Assembly: GCA_903632075.3 (NCBI GenBank)
Contig: CAHIKZ030001194.1
Span: 501,001-565,000, forward strand
Length of the DNA stretch: 64,000 nt
Direction of reading: 5' to 3'
From: Acanthosepion pharaonis
Lineage: Eukaryota > Mollusca > Cephalopoda > Sepiida > Sepiidae
Every line of letters begins with the position of its first letter. Position 1 is the first letter of the stretch. The notes beneath the pieces were generated by a model. It was not told the origin of the DNA, did not search any database, and saw only the letters and a program-made list of their open reading frames with translations. The position numbers and the translations under genes were made by a program. Positions 22,822 through 35,670 of the stretch are shown one piece after another.

Positions 22822-25800
22822 CTAACCGACATCAAAATGCCACTCCACGTCAGCCCCTTTTACTCGACACAAACGCGCAAGATTCACCCACCTTTTGCCG
22901 AATTCTGATGATGTGAGCCGCCGCCTTTCCGTCTAATCTTGACTTTAAGCTGATGCTTAAAGTACAAGATCAGTTGGGAAGAGGTGAACTTCTCGCCCTC
23001 ATAGAATCCCTTCTGTCGCGTCGTCCAAATAACGACTCTCATAACCCCTAGTAAGCAACAGAACACATAGTGTTCAGCCTTCGTCAATTGCGGCACCACA
23101 TTGCTACAAACAGAACTGGCTTCAGGACAAAAAACTTTCCCTGCAGCATGCGAACCATGAGGCCTTCAACAAACCTGCACAACAGCATTACCGTCTTGCA
23201 CTGAAAAAAAAGGCGTGACCAATGGTCTCGACATCCCCAGTACAGCGACGACAGTTTGGATATTTCTCAAGCCTGCTGAACAAAGTCTTTTGCCGACCCA
23301 GAGGGCCCCACGAATCACCAGCCAGGTGAGTGATGCCTCATCGTTATTGAGACATTTCAACCCAGGCGCCCAAGGCCATATCGAGCGAGCCTCCTGCTTC
23401 GTAAGACCGAGCTCGTCAATCAGACCATCTTGAACGGCCCCCTAACTAACACTTGATATAATGCCTTACGAGACAACGCCTGGGCGTTGGAGAGGCCATC
23501 CGTACGCCCGCAAGAGGAGTTTCAAAGCGCGACGACATTCACGATAGAAGGAGCACTCGGCACGTGGTGTACGGCCGGCCTCTTCCTCGCACGAGTGCAC
23601 ACTTCTCAGGGATGGGAAATGTTTCTGGACATCTTCTTTCCAAAAGGTGCCCTCCTCATCCGGCCCGCGACACATTCGGTCTAGAAAGGTGATGCGAAGC
23701 GAATGACGAATCTCAATGCTAGGCATACCCAGACCGCCTTCAGAGGGATGAAGGCAACAGATCTCGCGAGATGCCATAGGGGCCTTGCCTCTCCACAAGA
23801 AAGAGAACAAGGTCTTGACTAATAACATTAGTCGGGCATACGGGAGTGGAAGCACAGAAAGACGGTAGGAGGATCGGATAGATGTGTGAAACACAAACTT
23901 CCGCCCTTCCCTTCAGGAAAGGCTCCTCCGAGACCACAGATTAACCGCGACCTCGGCCCGCCCTTGTACCTCCGACCAATTCATTTCCAACTGGAGATCA
24001 GGACCGAACCAGACGCCGAGAATCTTGATCGGCCCATCCGTCCAGAGGAAAGGTCCGGGAAGAGAAACTCCTTCCACGCACCCAACCGCAAGCCCACAGA
24101 CTTATCGCGGTTGATCTTGGCCCTGTCACCATCTCATACCCACTGATCTGCTTACTGACTTCGTTAATCTCGGCTTTGCTCGACAGAAGAACCGAAACGT
24201 CGTCAGCATAGGCAGAATAACTGGCGGAGGTGGAAGCACCAGGCAGCGAAATACCGCGTAGGACCGGATTCGCCTTTAACTTGCGAAGGAATGGTTCCAA
24301 CGCAAGAACGTAAAGCAGAGGCGATAGCGGACAACCTTGACGAATGGAGCGAGACAATACGAAAGGCTTCGATCTTACCCCATTCACTTCCACCAGCGCA
24401 CCGGGGGTCGCATACAAGAGTCGGATCCAGGAGCGAAAGTCGGCTCGAAACCGGCCGCCGAAAGGACAGCCTCCAGAAATCGATGGTCAACCCTATCGAA
24501 GGCCTTGGACTGATCCTAAATTGATCAGCGCGGCTTCACTGTCGACTTGTTCTAAGATCAAGCGTACCATATGAAGGTTATCCTGAATAGTCCTGCCCTT
24601 CACGGGGCCAAAGTCTGTTCAGGGCCAATCAGACTGACAGGACAAGTTGCAAACGGTTCGCCAAAATCTTCGCCAAAACATCGTTTAAGTAAAGTTGTTT
24701 AACATCCCCCCGTCCTTGTCCTTACGCAGCAACTTGATCAAACCCCTGGTGAAGCGTTGAGGTAAAGACCCTGCCTCATCCAGTGGTTGAAAATCAGTTC
24801 CAGCAAAGGAACAAAAACGGGCGACAACCTCAAGTAAACTTCGTAGGGAAGACCATCTAATCCCGGAAACTTATCCAGGCCAACCTGCTTCAGCGCTTCC
24901 CAGATTTCCGACTCTGTTATGGGACCCTCGCACCTAGCCACTTCAGCTGCCGAGAGGCAGGGAAAGTCAGCTAAATAGGCGTCGAACTGAGCAGAGCTCA
25001 GACCGGGCTCCCTGGTGAAAAGCTCCTGAAAGTAATCTCGAAAGACCCGCATATGCCCGCGTTTGTAGTCACGGTTCGCTTATCCGGTAATGTGACGCAC
25101 GCTATATGTCGTCTGGACGCGTTCGATTTTCCTCTGCACGCAGTTCAGCGGCCATGTTCGTCGCCTCAGAAGACATTCTTTTAACCTAGCCCTAACTACC
25201 AGAGCTTGATCCTTCTTGATAAGCAAGGAGGACAACTCTGCCTTAGCTAAGACTATGTCCCCACTAACACGGGATTTCACGGCCCGATCAACTTTTTCTT
25301 CTAAAGCCGTTTGCGCCGCTAATCTATCTAGATTGAGTCGACGACTAAAATCGGCAGCAAACGTTCTAATTTTACATTTTAATTTGCCCCACCAGGCGTT
25401 TCCCACAACCGCCCCCGTCAATTCCCTCTGAATGATTAGTAGCAGCTGGTCCCGGAAACCCTGCTCACCAAATAGTGAACAGTTCAATTTCCAGTAACCA
25501 GCTAGTCTAGCCTTAGGCTTATCTAAGTTTACACGAACCCGGACAAGCCTATGATCCGTATAAACTATATAGTGGAAGCTTGGACACCCTAGGAGCCCTA
25601 CATCGACTCTCTTAACTAGGACTCGGTCCAGGTAGCTCGCAAGCGTCCCAGGAGCCGAGTTGCCACTATTAGTCCAAGTCCATGCTACCTCCCGAGGGTG
25701 TTCATTCCGGTACTTATCGACGAGATCAAACCCATCGATAAAGTCCCGAAATGGTTTCACGTCCTCGTTGTTAGTACCTTGTTTGTGCCCTATACGATCT

Positions 25801-26243
25801 ATATCGGGGTCAAGGACGGCATTCCAATCCCCCGCTAAAACTACCCGACGAGATGTCGTCAAGAACGGCGCGATCCGCCGAAACAAAGCAGACCGCTCGG
25901 AATGGATATTGGGCGCATAAACCCCAATGAGACGTAGAGCCTTATCCTTTATGGTAACATCCAGCACGCAAAGCCTGCCCGCCGGATCCGCGAAGACAAG
26001 GGTACATGCAGCCTTCAAAGACTTGCTCACTAGCCAAGAGACACCCCTCGAACGACCATCAAAACATGCTGAATAAAGGGCGAACCCCCTAGACAGAATG
26101 TTCTCACGGTCATGAGAAGAAAACCGGGTCTCTTGCACACAACACACATTCACCCCGAGGCGCTGAAGGTCACGAGTGAGCCTCGCCCTGCGAGACTCGG
26201 ACCTCAGGCCCCGGACATTTACACTAGCTAACCAGAGAGCCAT
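22822..26243 (-). pseudogene. LINE A ORF2: endonuclease, reverse transcriptase, C-terminal zinc motif
   Basis: The start is ATG at 26243 (MALWLASVNVRGL), 12 nt after the ORF1 stop. The endonuclease is open to 25080 with SVNVRGL, VQETRFS, GVYAPN, LAGDWNAVLDPDIDRIG, SYLDRV and YTDHRLV, all the usual APE blocks. RT parts follow in other frames: DKFPGLDGLPYEVY (25052-24738), an interrupted motif A, IRQGCPLSPLLYVLAL and AYADDVSVLL (24417-23998, catalytic YADD intact). The thumb has FLWRGKA...PSEGGLGMP (23894-23466). The C-terminal part is 23360-22884. Relative to copy B, a segment near 24600-24730 is deleted and several single-base indels occur. The enzyme nicks DNA and copies element RNA at the nick. 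Dead as it stands. Confidence 0.88.
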
Positions 26244-26255
26244 AGTGAAGCCTGA

Positions 26256-28190
26256 TTAGGGTTGAACTACTGGTTTGAACATGGACGGGGTAAGGATACC
26301 GACCGCCTCTCCCATAGACCCATGGCCCATCTCAGTCTTGATGGTGCCGTCTTGAGAGATACCGCCGATATCCCAGGGGAAGGTCAATTTAAGTGCTCTA
26401 TATAGGGAGGGATGTACTAAAACGAGGACCCTCCCTGCACAGAATTGTTTTAAATTTTTAAGCTGTTCATTTTGGGTGATTGCGATTGGCAATGTCATTT
26501 TACAAGAATTGATGGCCTCCTCAAGCATAGCCCAAATCTGTTTAGCTCCGGTTCCCGTTCTGATCACCGTGAGAACTCTTTGGGCTTAAAAAAAATTTTG
26601 GGGCACTTCAATGTCCTGGTCCGCAAACTGCCTTATTGATAGCAAATACTTCAAATCTTTAATGCGGTTTCCGTAATCCCTGGCCCTCTCGGCCTGGGCA
26701 GGAGAAATACGACAGACATTTTCTCCTGTATTATAAAAAGGCAATTGAGTCTTTTTTTTTTTTTCTTTTCCTTCTTGTGAGGGGCTTCTCTGTCGCTTGG
26801 AAGCAGGGGGTGGCATTTTAACCGGGGAATGACTGGGAGTATGTAGAGGTGTGCTAGCAGGGTTTTTGTTTAACAGGGGAAGGGGTAGGTGTGTTAAGGG
26901 GTGTGTAGAAAGATCTGTGTCTGTAAGGGCTAGGATCTCGACTGAGGGGACGCGAATTGGATGGAGTTATCTGGGGAGGGTCGTTTCTTAAGAGAGGGGA
27001 TGGACTGGCTAGAAGACGCGGAAGGAGTTGGATTTTGGGATTGCTGATTATCTAATTTCTTTTTTAACTCCTTTATTTTTTCAGTTTTCTCAAATCCTGG
27101 GTCGTATTTTTTTTGTTTTTCCTTGAAAGATATCTCAGAGGCCGGAGTATCGCCCTTAATGTTGCCAGAGGGAGTGGGGCTGTTCGTGCCTTTCGTCCTT
27201 GGGGCTTCAGGGGACTGAGGACCCGCTGTCTGGCGCTTCCCTCTGGCCTTACCAGCAACTAGCCATTCCCCTTCCCCCTTCTCCACAACTGCACTAGCAG
27301 TGGGCGAAGTCTCTTTGGAGAATGAGGTCTTTTGACCAACCGGAGGATTTTCCCTACCGGTCCCAGAAGCTGGCATGCCCATTACAGGCGAGGCGGTAGG
27401 TGACTCGGTCAGAGGGGGATTCTGGTCAACGGGAGATTGAATTCCAGAGGCCTTCTTCTCTGGGCAGGAAGAGGAAAGGTGACCAGTCTTTCCACACTTC
27501 CAGCATACCGGTTTCCGGCCGGTCACAATGACCGGCAATTTCAATTTCCCTACTACCAGACAGTTGGGGATGGAGAAGAAGGCTTTTTGATCTAAACGAG
27601 TGTCGAAACTCCACCCCCCGCTCAGGCTATCGCAAGATGCGGCCAGTATTTCACCGAATTGAGACAGGTAGGCCGCGAGATGTTCCCCGAGAACCTGAGG
27701 AGGGACCTCGTATATTGAAACACTGGTCCTTCTTTGGCCTAAGTACTCGGTCCGCAGGATCAGATCTTTTGTGATCAAGTCCCTGCTCGACGCTGCCACG
27801 CAATCTTCCGGCGTGGGTAACAATACGTCCCACATGAGAAAGCCAGCTCCTTTCACAACTCTGAGGGGCTTGAACCCCAAGGACTCCAGTGATTTTATCA
27901 CTGTGTCTTTTTGTCGAGCGACAAATTCTGCGCGTACGCTTGTCCACGACAAAAACTGACACTATTTGTGTTTCAATTTTTTCTTAGTTCCTGGGCGTCT
28001 TCTAAGAGTCCACCTTCTATGACAAGGTGAGTGTAGCTCTTAGCTCGCTCCAAGAAATCCGCTACATTGATAATACAACTCGGGGGGACTTCCAACAAGA
28101 GGGCAATTCCCCGGCCTCAGTCTTCTCTTGAGAGCCATTCTTGGCTTTTCGAGTCAACTTGGGTTTTATGGCTATTATTGGCCCTCCGTA
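26256..28190 (-). pseudogene. LINE A ORF1: RNA-binding protein with CCHC knuckle
   Basis: The frame 27952-26930 holds DTVIKSLESLGFKP, GAGFLMWDVLLPTPEDC, an RRM-like middle and the zinc knuckle CWKCGKTGHLSSSC, followed by a Ser/Pro/Lys-rich linker. Upstream, ELPSCWKSP and INVADFLERAK (about 28110-28040) show that the ORF1 start lies further 5', in another frame. Downstream, 26816-26256 carries a Lys-rich segment (KEKKKK) and a conserved end that stops just before ORF2. In L1/Tx1 elements ORF1 protein packages the RNA. At least two frameshifts. Divergent from copy B, unlike ORF2. Confidence 0.78.
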
Positions 28191-29420
28191 CTTTTTTTTT
28201 TTTTTTTTCATTTTCCTTATTGCCATTGCAGGCATCCATACTTGAAGAAAGTAAATCTTTTTTTTTTACCAGCGATGTCATCCTCGCTAGGGAAAATTTG
28301 ATCTAGTGCTGGGTATTCATTTATGTTGTCTTTATCTGGAGGGTCTTTCTTTGGGGGTTAAATAAGTGTTTTCTTATAGACTTTCTGTAGTCTGCTTTTG
28401 TGTTTCTTTTTTTATGACTAAAAAGGAAGAAGCTTTTTTTCCTTCTTTTCCATATTGTTGTATTAACAGGAAGGGGAAGGAGAAAAAAAAAAAAAAAAAA
28501 AAAAAAGCACAAATCTCACCCGGAAGCGAGACAAATACACAAAAAACAAAAAAAACACGTACAATAAATATTATACAAAAAAGGTTTGCCTAACGGCAAA
28601 AGAAAAAAAAAACAATAAAAAAAAAAAAAAAAAAAAGGAAAAACGACAAAAAAAACGCTTAGACAAAAAGGAAAACAAAGAAAATACGAAAATATGCAAA
28701 AAATATACAGAGCTAGCTACAATTTAACAAGATGGCCGACACCAAAAAAAATAAACAATAGAAAATAAATAGAAAAAAAACGTTAGAACAAAATAAATGG
28801 ACAAATATATGTACAAATAGGCAGTAAATAAATGTTTAAAAATTAGACAAATATACAATACAAAATGGCAAAGAAAAAACACGAAAAACTCAAAAAGGTA
28901 TTAAAAACTTTTAAAAAGGAAAAAAAAGAATTATTAACGGTACGTCAACGCAACAACGAAGCACAGACAGGGGTTACAGAACAAACAAAAAAAAAAAACG
29001 GAGATATAATTAAAGGAGAAAAAAAGAAAATGAAAAAAGACAGAAAGGAAATTTAAAATAAAACGAATAAACAAAAATTAACGTAGATAATTTTTGTTTT
29101 TTTTTGTTTCTTTTTTTTAAAAAGAGGAGGTCTGTAGAAAAAAAAAAAGGAAAAAAATAAAAAATCAAAAATTTTGCCTCAATCTTGAACACGTTCCCAA
29201 AAAAAAAAGTTCTCTTTAGTTTCCTAATTAATTTTTTAGCTTCGTAGTTTAAAATTTTCAACCTTGTAACAGAAAGAAAATTTATTGTAAGAACACAAAT
29301 GAAATGAAATAATAAAAGACAAACTTAACAAAAAGACTTTCAACAAGCAATCAATATGAGGAACAAACGGAAGTCAGAAAAGAGTCCAACAAAGGTCTGG
29401 TCGTAAAGTCTCACTTGACT
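28191..29420 (-). other. 5' leader of LINE A
   Basis: A long T-rich (on the minus strand) leader with many homopolymer runs (for example 28478-28506 and 28595-28637). It begins right after the 13-mer at 29421-29433. It shares only general composition and a few blocks with the leader of copy B. ORFs here are Lys-rich chance frames. Confidence 0.6.
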
Positions 29421-29433
29421 CTCTCTCTGACGC
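29421..29433 (-). repeat. 13-mer at the LINE B / LINE A junction
   Basis: GCGTCAGAGAGAG on the minus strand. The 3' end of LINE B (AATAAATATTA) runs directly into it, and the 5' leader of LINE A starts directly after it. Confidence 0.8.
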
Positions 29434-30194
29434 TAATATTTATTTGCATTAAAACATACAAAATGCGGCACAAGGCCAAAGAGGGGGATGGGGAATGACG
29501 GTCTTCTTTCTGTCTTAAATCTAAAACTTAGCTAGTCGCAGACACTGACCCAAACATGCCAACAACAATCCAATCACCAAAACATCACATTCACTCCTAC
29601 CTTTCTTACTACGTCCACCATAATACCTCAAATTCTCTATGACGTCCAAACTAGTCCCCTTATATACAAATATTGTTCATGGGGGAGGGTCATAAAAATA
29701 ACAACTTTTAAAAAAATCCCCAAATGAATATTTACAAAATGAATTAAATATTTACAATAAAAAAAACTAAACAAAACTGAGTTAGTAATAAAAAAAAACA
29801 AACCATGAATGTGGCAGAAATATCAGTTAACCGGACGAAAACGATGCGGGACTAAGAAAATAAGAACACATTCAAACCAACAAGCATTCACACAAACACT
29901 CACTCATTCATACACAACAACAAATACGAAAACACACACACGAAACGAAAGGCGCCCCACATCCACCAGAAAACTGACATCACTAACCACCTAACGAGGG
30001 AGGGGATGGGGAATTAAACAAAAAAAAAAAATAGGGACAGAAATAAAAGGGACCAATGAGCTTACATACCCTAGCTAAGTTAACCGGGGAAAAAAAAAAA
30101 AAAAAAAACTAAAAATTCAAAAACGAAAACCTAGTCTAGCCTAATATCTGGGTGGGTTGCCTATGTTCAACCCTGTTAGGACAAAATTCTGTGC
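29434..30194 (-). other. 3' untranslated region of LINE B
   Basis: Matches 22053-22821 with small indels. An A-run lies at 30092-30108. Ends in a TGCAAATAAATA signal at the 13-mer. Confidence 0.8.
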
Positions 30195-33100
30195 CTAACC
30201 GACATCCAAATGCCACTCTAGGTCAGCCCCTTTCACTCTACACATTCGCGCAAGATTCACCCACCTTTTGCCGAATTCTGATGATGGGAGCCGCCGCCTT
30301 TCCGTCCTAATCTTGACTTTAAGCAGATGCTTAAAGTACAAGATCAGTTGGGAAGAGGTGAATTTCTCGCCTTCATAGAATCCCTTCTGTCGCGTCGTCC
30401 AAATCACGACTCGCATAACCCCTAGTAAGCAACAGAACACAAAGTGTTCAGCCTTCGTCAATTGCGGCACCACATTGCTACAAACAGAACTGGCTTCCAG
30501 GACAAAAAACTTTCCCTGCAGCATGCGAACCATGAGGCCTTCAACAAACCTGCACAACGGCACTACCGTCTTGCACTGAAAAAAGGCGTGACCAATGGTC
30601 TCGACATTCCCAGTACAGCGACGACAGTTTGGATATTTCTCCAAGCCTGCTGAACAAAGTCTTTTGCCGACCCAGAGGGCCCCGCGAATCATCAGCCAGG
30701 TGGTGATGCCTCATCGTTATTGAGACATTTCAACCCAGGCGCCCAAGGCCATATCGAGCGAGCCTCCTGCTTCGTAAGACCGAGCTCGTCGATCAGACCA
30801 TCTTGAACGGACCCCTAACTAACAATCGATATAATGCCTTACGAGACAACGCTTGGGCGTCGGAGAGGCCATCCGACGTCCGCAAGAGGAGTTTCAAAGC
30901 ACGACGACATTCACGGTAGAAGGAGCACTCGCCACGAGGAGTACGACCGGCCTCCTCCTCGCACGAGTGCACACTTCTCAGGGATGGGAAATGTTTTCGG
31001 ACATCTTCTTTCCAAAAGGTGCCCACCTCATCCAAACCGCGACACATTCGGTCTAGAAAGGTAATGCGTAGCATATATTGACGAATCTCAATGCTAGGCA
31101 TACCCAGACCGCCCTCAGAGGGATGAAGGCAACAGATCTCGCGAGATACCATATGGGCCTTGCCTCTCCACAAGAAAGAGAACAAGGCCTTGACTAATGA
31201 CATTAGTCGGGCATACGGGAGTGGAAGCACAGAAAGACGGTAGAGGAGGATCGGATAGATGTGTGAAACACAAACTTCCGCCCTTCCCTTCAGGGAAAGT
31301 CTCCTCCGAGACCACAGATTAGCTGCGGCCTCGGCCTTCCCTTGTACCTCCGACCAATTCATTTCCAACTGGAGATCAGGACCGAACCAGACGCCGAGTA
31401 TCTTGATCGGCCCATCCGTCAGAGGAAAGGTCCGGGAAGAGAAACTCCCTTCCACGCACCCAACCGCAAGCCCACAGACTTATCGCGGTTGATCTTGGCC
31501 CCTGTCACCATCTCATACCCACTGATCTGCTTACTGACTTCGTTAATCTCGGCTCTGCTCGACACAAGAACCAAAACGTCGTCAGCAAGGCAGAATACCT
31601 CGTGGAAGCACCAGGCAGCGAAATATAGGACCGGATTCGCCTTTAACTTGCGAAGGAAGGTTCCAACGCAAGAACGTAAAGCAGAGGCGATAGCGGACAA
31701 CCTTGACGAATGGAGCGAGACAATACGAAAGGCTTCGATCTTACCCCATTCACTTCCACCAGCGCACCGGGGTCGCATACAAGAGTCGGATCCAGGAGCG
31801 AAAGTCGGCTCCGAAACCGGCCGCCGAAAGGACAGCCTCTAGAAATCGATGGTCAACCCTATCAAAGGCCTTGGACTGATCTAAATTGATCAGCGCGGCT
31901 TCACTGTCGACTTGTTCTAAGATCAAGCGTACCATATGAAGGTTATCCTGAATAGTCCTGCCCTTCACAGCACAAGTCTGTTCAGGGCCAATCAGACTAG
32001 AGAGGACAAGCTGCAAACGGTTGGCTAAGATCTTCGCCAAAATCTTTAAGTCAGTGTTTAACATCGTTAAAGGGCGAAAGTTCCCTAACCCATCCCCACC
32101 GTCCTTGTCCTTACGCTGCAACTTGATGACACCTCTGGTGAAGCGTTGAGGTAAATACCCCTGCCTCATCCAGTGATTGAACATCAGTTCCAGCAAAGGA
32201 ACAAAAACGTGCGACAACCTAAAGTAAACTTCGTAGGGAAGACCATCTAATCCCGGAGACTTATCCAGGCCAACCTGCTTCAGCGCTTCCCAGATTTCCG
32301 ACTCTGTTATGGGACCCTCGCACCTAGCCACTTCAGCTGCCGTGAGGCAGGGAAAGTCAGCTAAATAGGCGTCGAACTGAGCAGAGCTCAGACCGGGCTC
32401 CCTGGTGAAAAGCTCCTGAAAGTAATCTCGAAAGACCTCACATATGCCCGCGTTTGTAGTCACGGTCCGCTTATCCGGTAATGTGACGCACGCTATATGT
32501 CGCCTGGCCGCGCTTCGATTTTCCTCTACACGCAGTTCAGCGGCCATATTCGTTGCCTCAGAAGACATTCTTTTAACCAAAAGCCCTAACTACCAGAGCT
32601 TGATCCTTCTTGATAAGCAAGGAGGCCAACTCTGCCTTAGCGACTATGTCCCCACTAACACGGGATTTCACGGCCCGATCAACTTTTTTTCTTCTAAAGC
32701 CGTTTGCGCCGCTAATTTATCTAAATTGAGCCGACGACTAAAATCGGCAGCAAACGTTCGAATCTTAGATTTTAAATTGCCCCACCAGGCATTTCCCACA
32801 ACCGCTCCCGTCAATTCCCTTTGGATCGTTAGTAACAGCTGGTCCCGGAAACCCTGATCACCGAAAAGCGAACAGTTCAATTTCCAGTAACCAGCCAACC
32901 TAACCTTAGGCTTATCTAAGTTTACACGGACCCGGACAAGCCTATGATCCGTATAAACTATATAATGGAAACTTGGACAGCCTAAGAGCCCTACATCGAC
33001 TCTCCTAACTAAGACTCGGTCCAGGTAGCTCGCACGCGAGCCAGGATCCGAGTTGCCACTAGTTGTCCAAGTCCATGCTACCTCCCGAGGGTGTTCATTC

Positions 33101-33636
33101 CGGAACTTATCGACGAGATCAAACCCATCGATAAAGTCCCGAAATGGTTTCACATCCGGGTTGTTAGTACCTTTTTTGTGCCCTATACGATCTATATCGG
33201 GGTCAAGGACGGCATTCCAATCCCCCGCTAAAACTAACCGACGAGACGTCGTCAAGAACGGCGCGATCTGCCGAAACAAAGCAGACCGCTCGGAATGGAT
33301 ATTGGGCGCATAAACCCCAATGAGACGAAGAAGCTTATCCTTTATGGTAACATCCAGCATGCAAAGCCTGCCCGCCGGATCAGCGAAGACAAGGGTACAT
33401 GCAGCCTTCAAAGACCTGCTCACTAGCCAAGAGACACCCCTCGAACAACCATCAAAACATGCTGAATAAAGGGCGAACCTCCTAGACAGTATGTCCTCAC
33501 GATCATGAGAAGAAAACCGGATCTCTTGTAAACAACATACATTCACCCCGAGGCGCTGAAGGTCACGAGAGAGCTTCGCCCTGCGAGACTCGGACCTCAG
33601 GCCCCGGACATTCAAACTAGCTAACCAAAGTGCCAT
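30195..33636 (-). pseudogene. LINE B ORF2: endonuclease, reverse transcriptase, C-terminal zinc motif
   Basis: ATG at 33636 (MALWLASLNVRGL). The endonuclease blocks are open to 32668, as in A (LQEIRFS, GVYAPN, LAGDWNAVLDPDIDRIG, SYLDRV, YTDHRLV). RT 32580-31750 has LDKSPGLDGLPYEVY, KDGGDGLGNFRPLTMLN, GPEQTCAVKGRTIQDN and motif A ALINLDQSKAFDRVDH with its Asp. A one-base deletion changes the YADD region to CLADD (about 31590) and shifts the frame. The thumb (31455-30793) has FLWRGKA...GGLGMP. The end (30692-30195) has CRRCTGNVETIGHAFFQC, a C-x2-C-x7-H-x4-C motif usual at the end of L1/Tx1 ORF2. Total length about 1,147 codons if open. Confidence 0.9.
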
Positions 33637-33647
33637 TGTGAAACCGA

Positions 33648-35670
33648 TTAGGGTTGCCCTTCAGCATAGAACATGGCTGGGGAGAGGACACCCACAGCTT
33701 GTCCCATTGAGCCAGACATCATCTCAGTATCGAGCGAGTCATCCTGGGACAAGCCGCCGATGTCACAGGATAGGTTAATTTAAGGGCTCTATACAGGGAT
33801 GGGTGAACAAAACAGGGACCCTCCCTTTACATTGTTTTAATTCATCAAGATTCTCCTCGAGAAGGACGACGGCTGGGGCACCATTTTCAAGGACGATTTA
33901 GCCTCCTCTATCATGCCCCAGATCTCCCGCGTACCCGGGCCAGTTCTCACGACTGTTAGTTGGTTTCGGGCATTGTGGAAATTTTCCGGCACCTCCACGT
34001 CCACCCCCTTGATGTGCCGGAAATTCCACAATACCTTTAAGTTCTTTGGGTTCTTCGTTTGGCCGAAGACCCTTTCCGCCTGTTCGGGATACGCGGCAGA
34101 CGTCTTCCCTGGGATATATGGTGGTTTCACTTTTTTCTTTTTTTTTTCGGTAGCAGTTTGCGACTCCGGACTTCTTCCTCTCTTTTTTTGTGGTGAAGGA
34201 ACAGGGGTGTAATGTTTGGAGTGGTGGAAGGAGTCCAACCCGAAAGGCGTTCTCACGGGTGAAGGTTTAACTGAATGATGAGATTTCGTTGGAGAGTTCG
34301 ATAGTGATTTCGGTGGAGGGAGGTTTGAAGGCTTTTTTTAGATGAAGAAGGGGAAGACGGGGCAGAGGATGGGGGCCCGGTGCCCCCAGCGCGATTTTTA
34401 TTTTCCCGCTTTTCGTCTCCAGTTTCTCTTTCAGCTTTTTTAGGTCCAGTATCTTTTCCCAGCTTGGTTCGTTTAATTTCTGGGTTAACCGTAGCATTTT
34501 CTCGATAAGACGCCGAGGCGTCGCCCTCAGAGCTGGTAGAGGGAATGGGGCTGTAGGTGACTTTGTCCCTGGTGACATGTTGGGACTGAGGAACCGCTGT
34601 TTGGGTCTTCCCCTTGCCCCTAACCACGATGTGCCATTCCCCTCATCCTTCTCCTTAACCACACTAGTGGCAGGCGTTGGTTTCGGGGGCAATGTGGGAT
34701 TGGACCCAACCGAGGGATTTTTGCCCATCGGTCCGCCTCGCAGCTAGACCCATTACAGGTGCCGCGGATTTTTCCTTTTCGGCCAAGGGGGATTTTGGTC
34801 ACCTACGACCGGAACTCCAGGGGCCTTCTTCCCTGGGCAGGAGGAGGAAAGGTGACCAGTCTCTCCACACCTCCAGCAAGTTGGTCGCCTACCAGTCACT
34901 ATGACCGGCATTTTCCGGTCGCCTAACACCAAACAGTTGGGGACGGACTTGAAGGCCTCTTGATTGAGCATGATGTCGAAAGTCCATCCCCCGTTCAAAT
35001 TGTCGGAGAGATCCCCTAAAATCTGGCCGTACTGCATAAAAAATGCAGCCAGGAGCTCTCCCGAAATTTGAGGAGGAACCTCGAAAACGGCCACCCTGGT
35101 CCGCCTGCGGCCTTCGTATTCGGTTCTTAAAATTAGATTTCGTTATCAATTCTTTCTTGGCCATAGCCAGGCAATCTTCTGGTGTGGGCAGCAGAATGTC
35201 CCACATGCAGAAACCCTTACCTTTTATAACTCTTTGGGGTTTTATCCCCAGGGACAAAAGTGATTTGATCACAGTGTCTTTTGTGGAGCGACAAATCTTT
35301 CTGGTTTTCTTGTCGACCACAAAAACGGTCACCATTCTCTTGGAGAACATGTCGAGTTCCTGGACATCATCGACGAACCCATCTTTATTAACCAGATGGG
35401 CGTAACCTTTCGCCTTATCCAGGAAATCCGCCATATTCAGTATACAGCTAAGGGGGACTTCCAACAGGAGGGCAACTCCTCGGTCGTTTTAACTGGCGCC
35501 TCTTTAGGGACAACATCAGCTTTGGTACTTTCTCCTTTTTTGGAGATGCTAAGGTCAGATTTGGGGCTTTTTTCAGCCCGCTTTTTCCCATAATTCTCAG
35601 TTGGGTTGGCATTATCCACCTTCCCAAACAGGTCCTTCTTCACCATCGACCGACTGCCTTCGTCGGCCAT
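33648..35670 (-). pseudogene. LINE B ORF1: RNA-binding protein with CCHC knuckle
   Basis: The likely start is ATG at 35670 (MADEGSRSMVKKDLFGKV). It runs through ELPSCWKSP, then in the next frame NMADFLDKAKGYAHLV, VTVFVVDKKTRKICRS and GFCMWDILLPTPEDC. After a frameshift near 35110 come FEVPPQISGELLAAF and the knuckle CWRCGETGHLSSSC (35094-34753). A Lys/Ser/Pro-rich linker follows, and a basic C-terminal part (34256-33837) with EKKKKKVKPPY ends just before ORF2. Only about 60-65 percent of residues agree with copy A in the readable blocks (eye estimate). Confidence 0.8.

Larger units (their letters stand above)
22053..29420 (-). mobile_element. Non-LTR retrotransposon, copy A (L1/Tx1-like)
   Basis: A 7.4-kb element on the minus strand. 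From its 5' end: a long 5' leader (29420 to about 28190), ORF1 with a CCHC knuckle, ORF2 with APE endonuclease, RT and C-terminal CCHC, and a 770-bp 3' region ending in GCAAATAAAT at the 13-mer. There is no poly(A) tail of note at the very 3' end. The endonuclease is open for 387 codons, but RT and ORF1 contain frameshifts and deletions. A sister copy (B) lies immediately upstream on the same strand. Confidence 0.88.

Noticed and set aside
24204..31842. Plus-strand ORFs of up to 166 codons within the LINE copies
   Set aside because: They are antisense shadows of LINE ORF2 on the minus strand.
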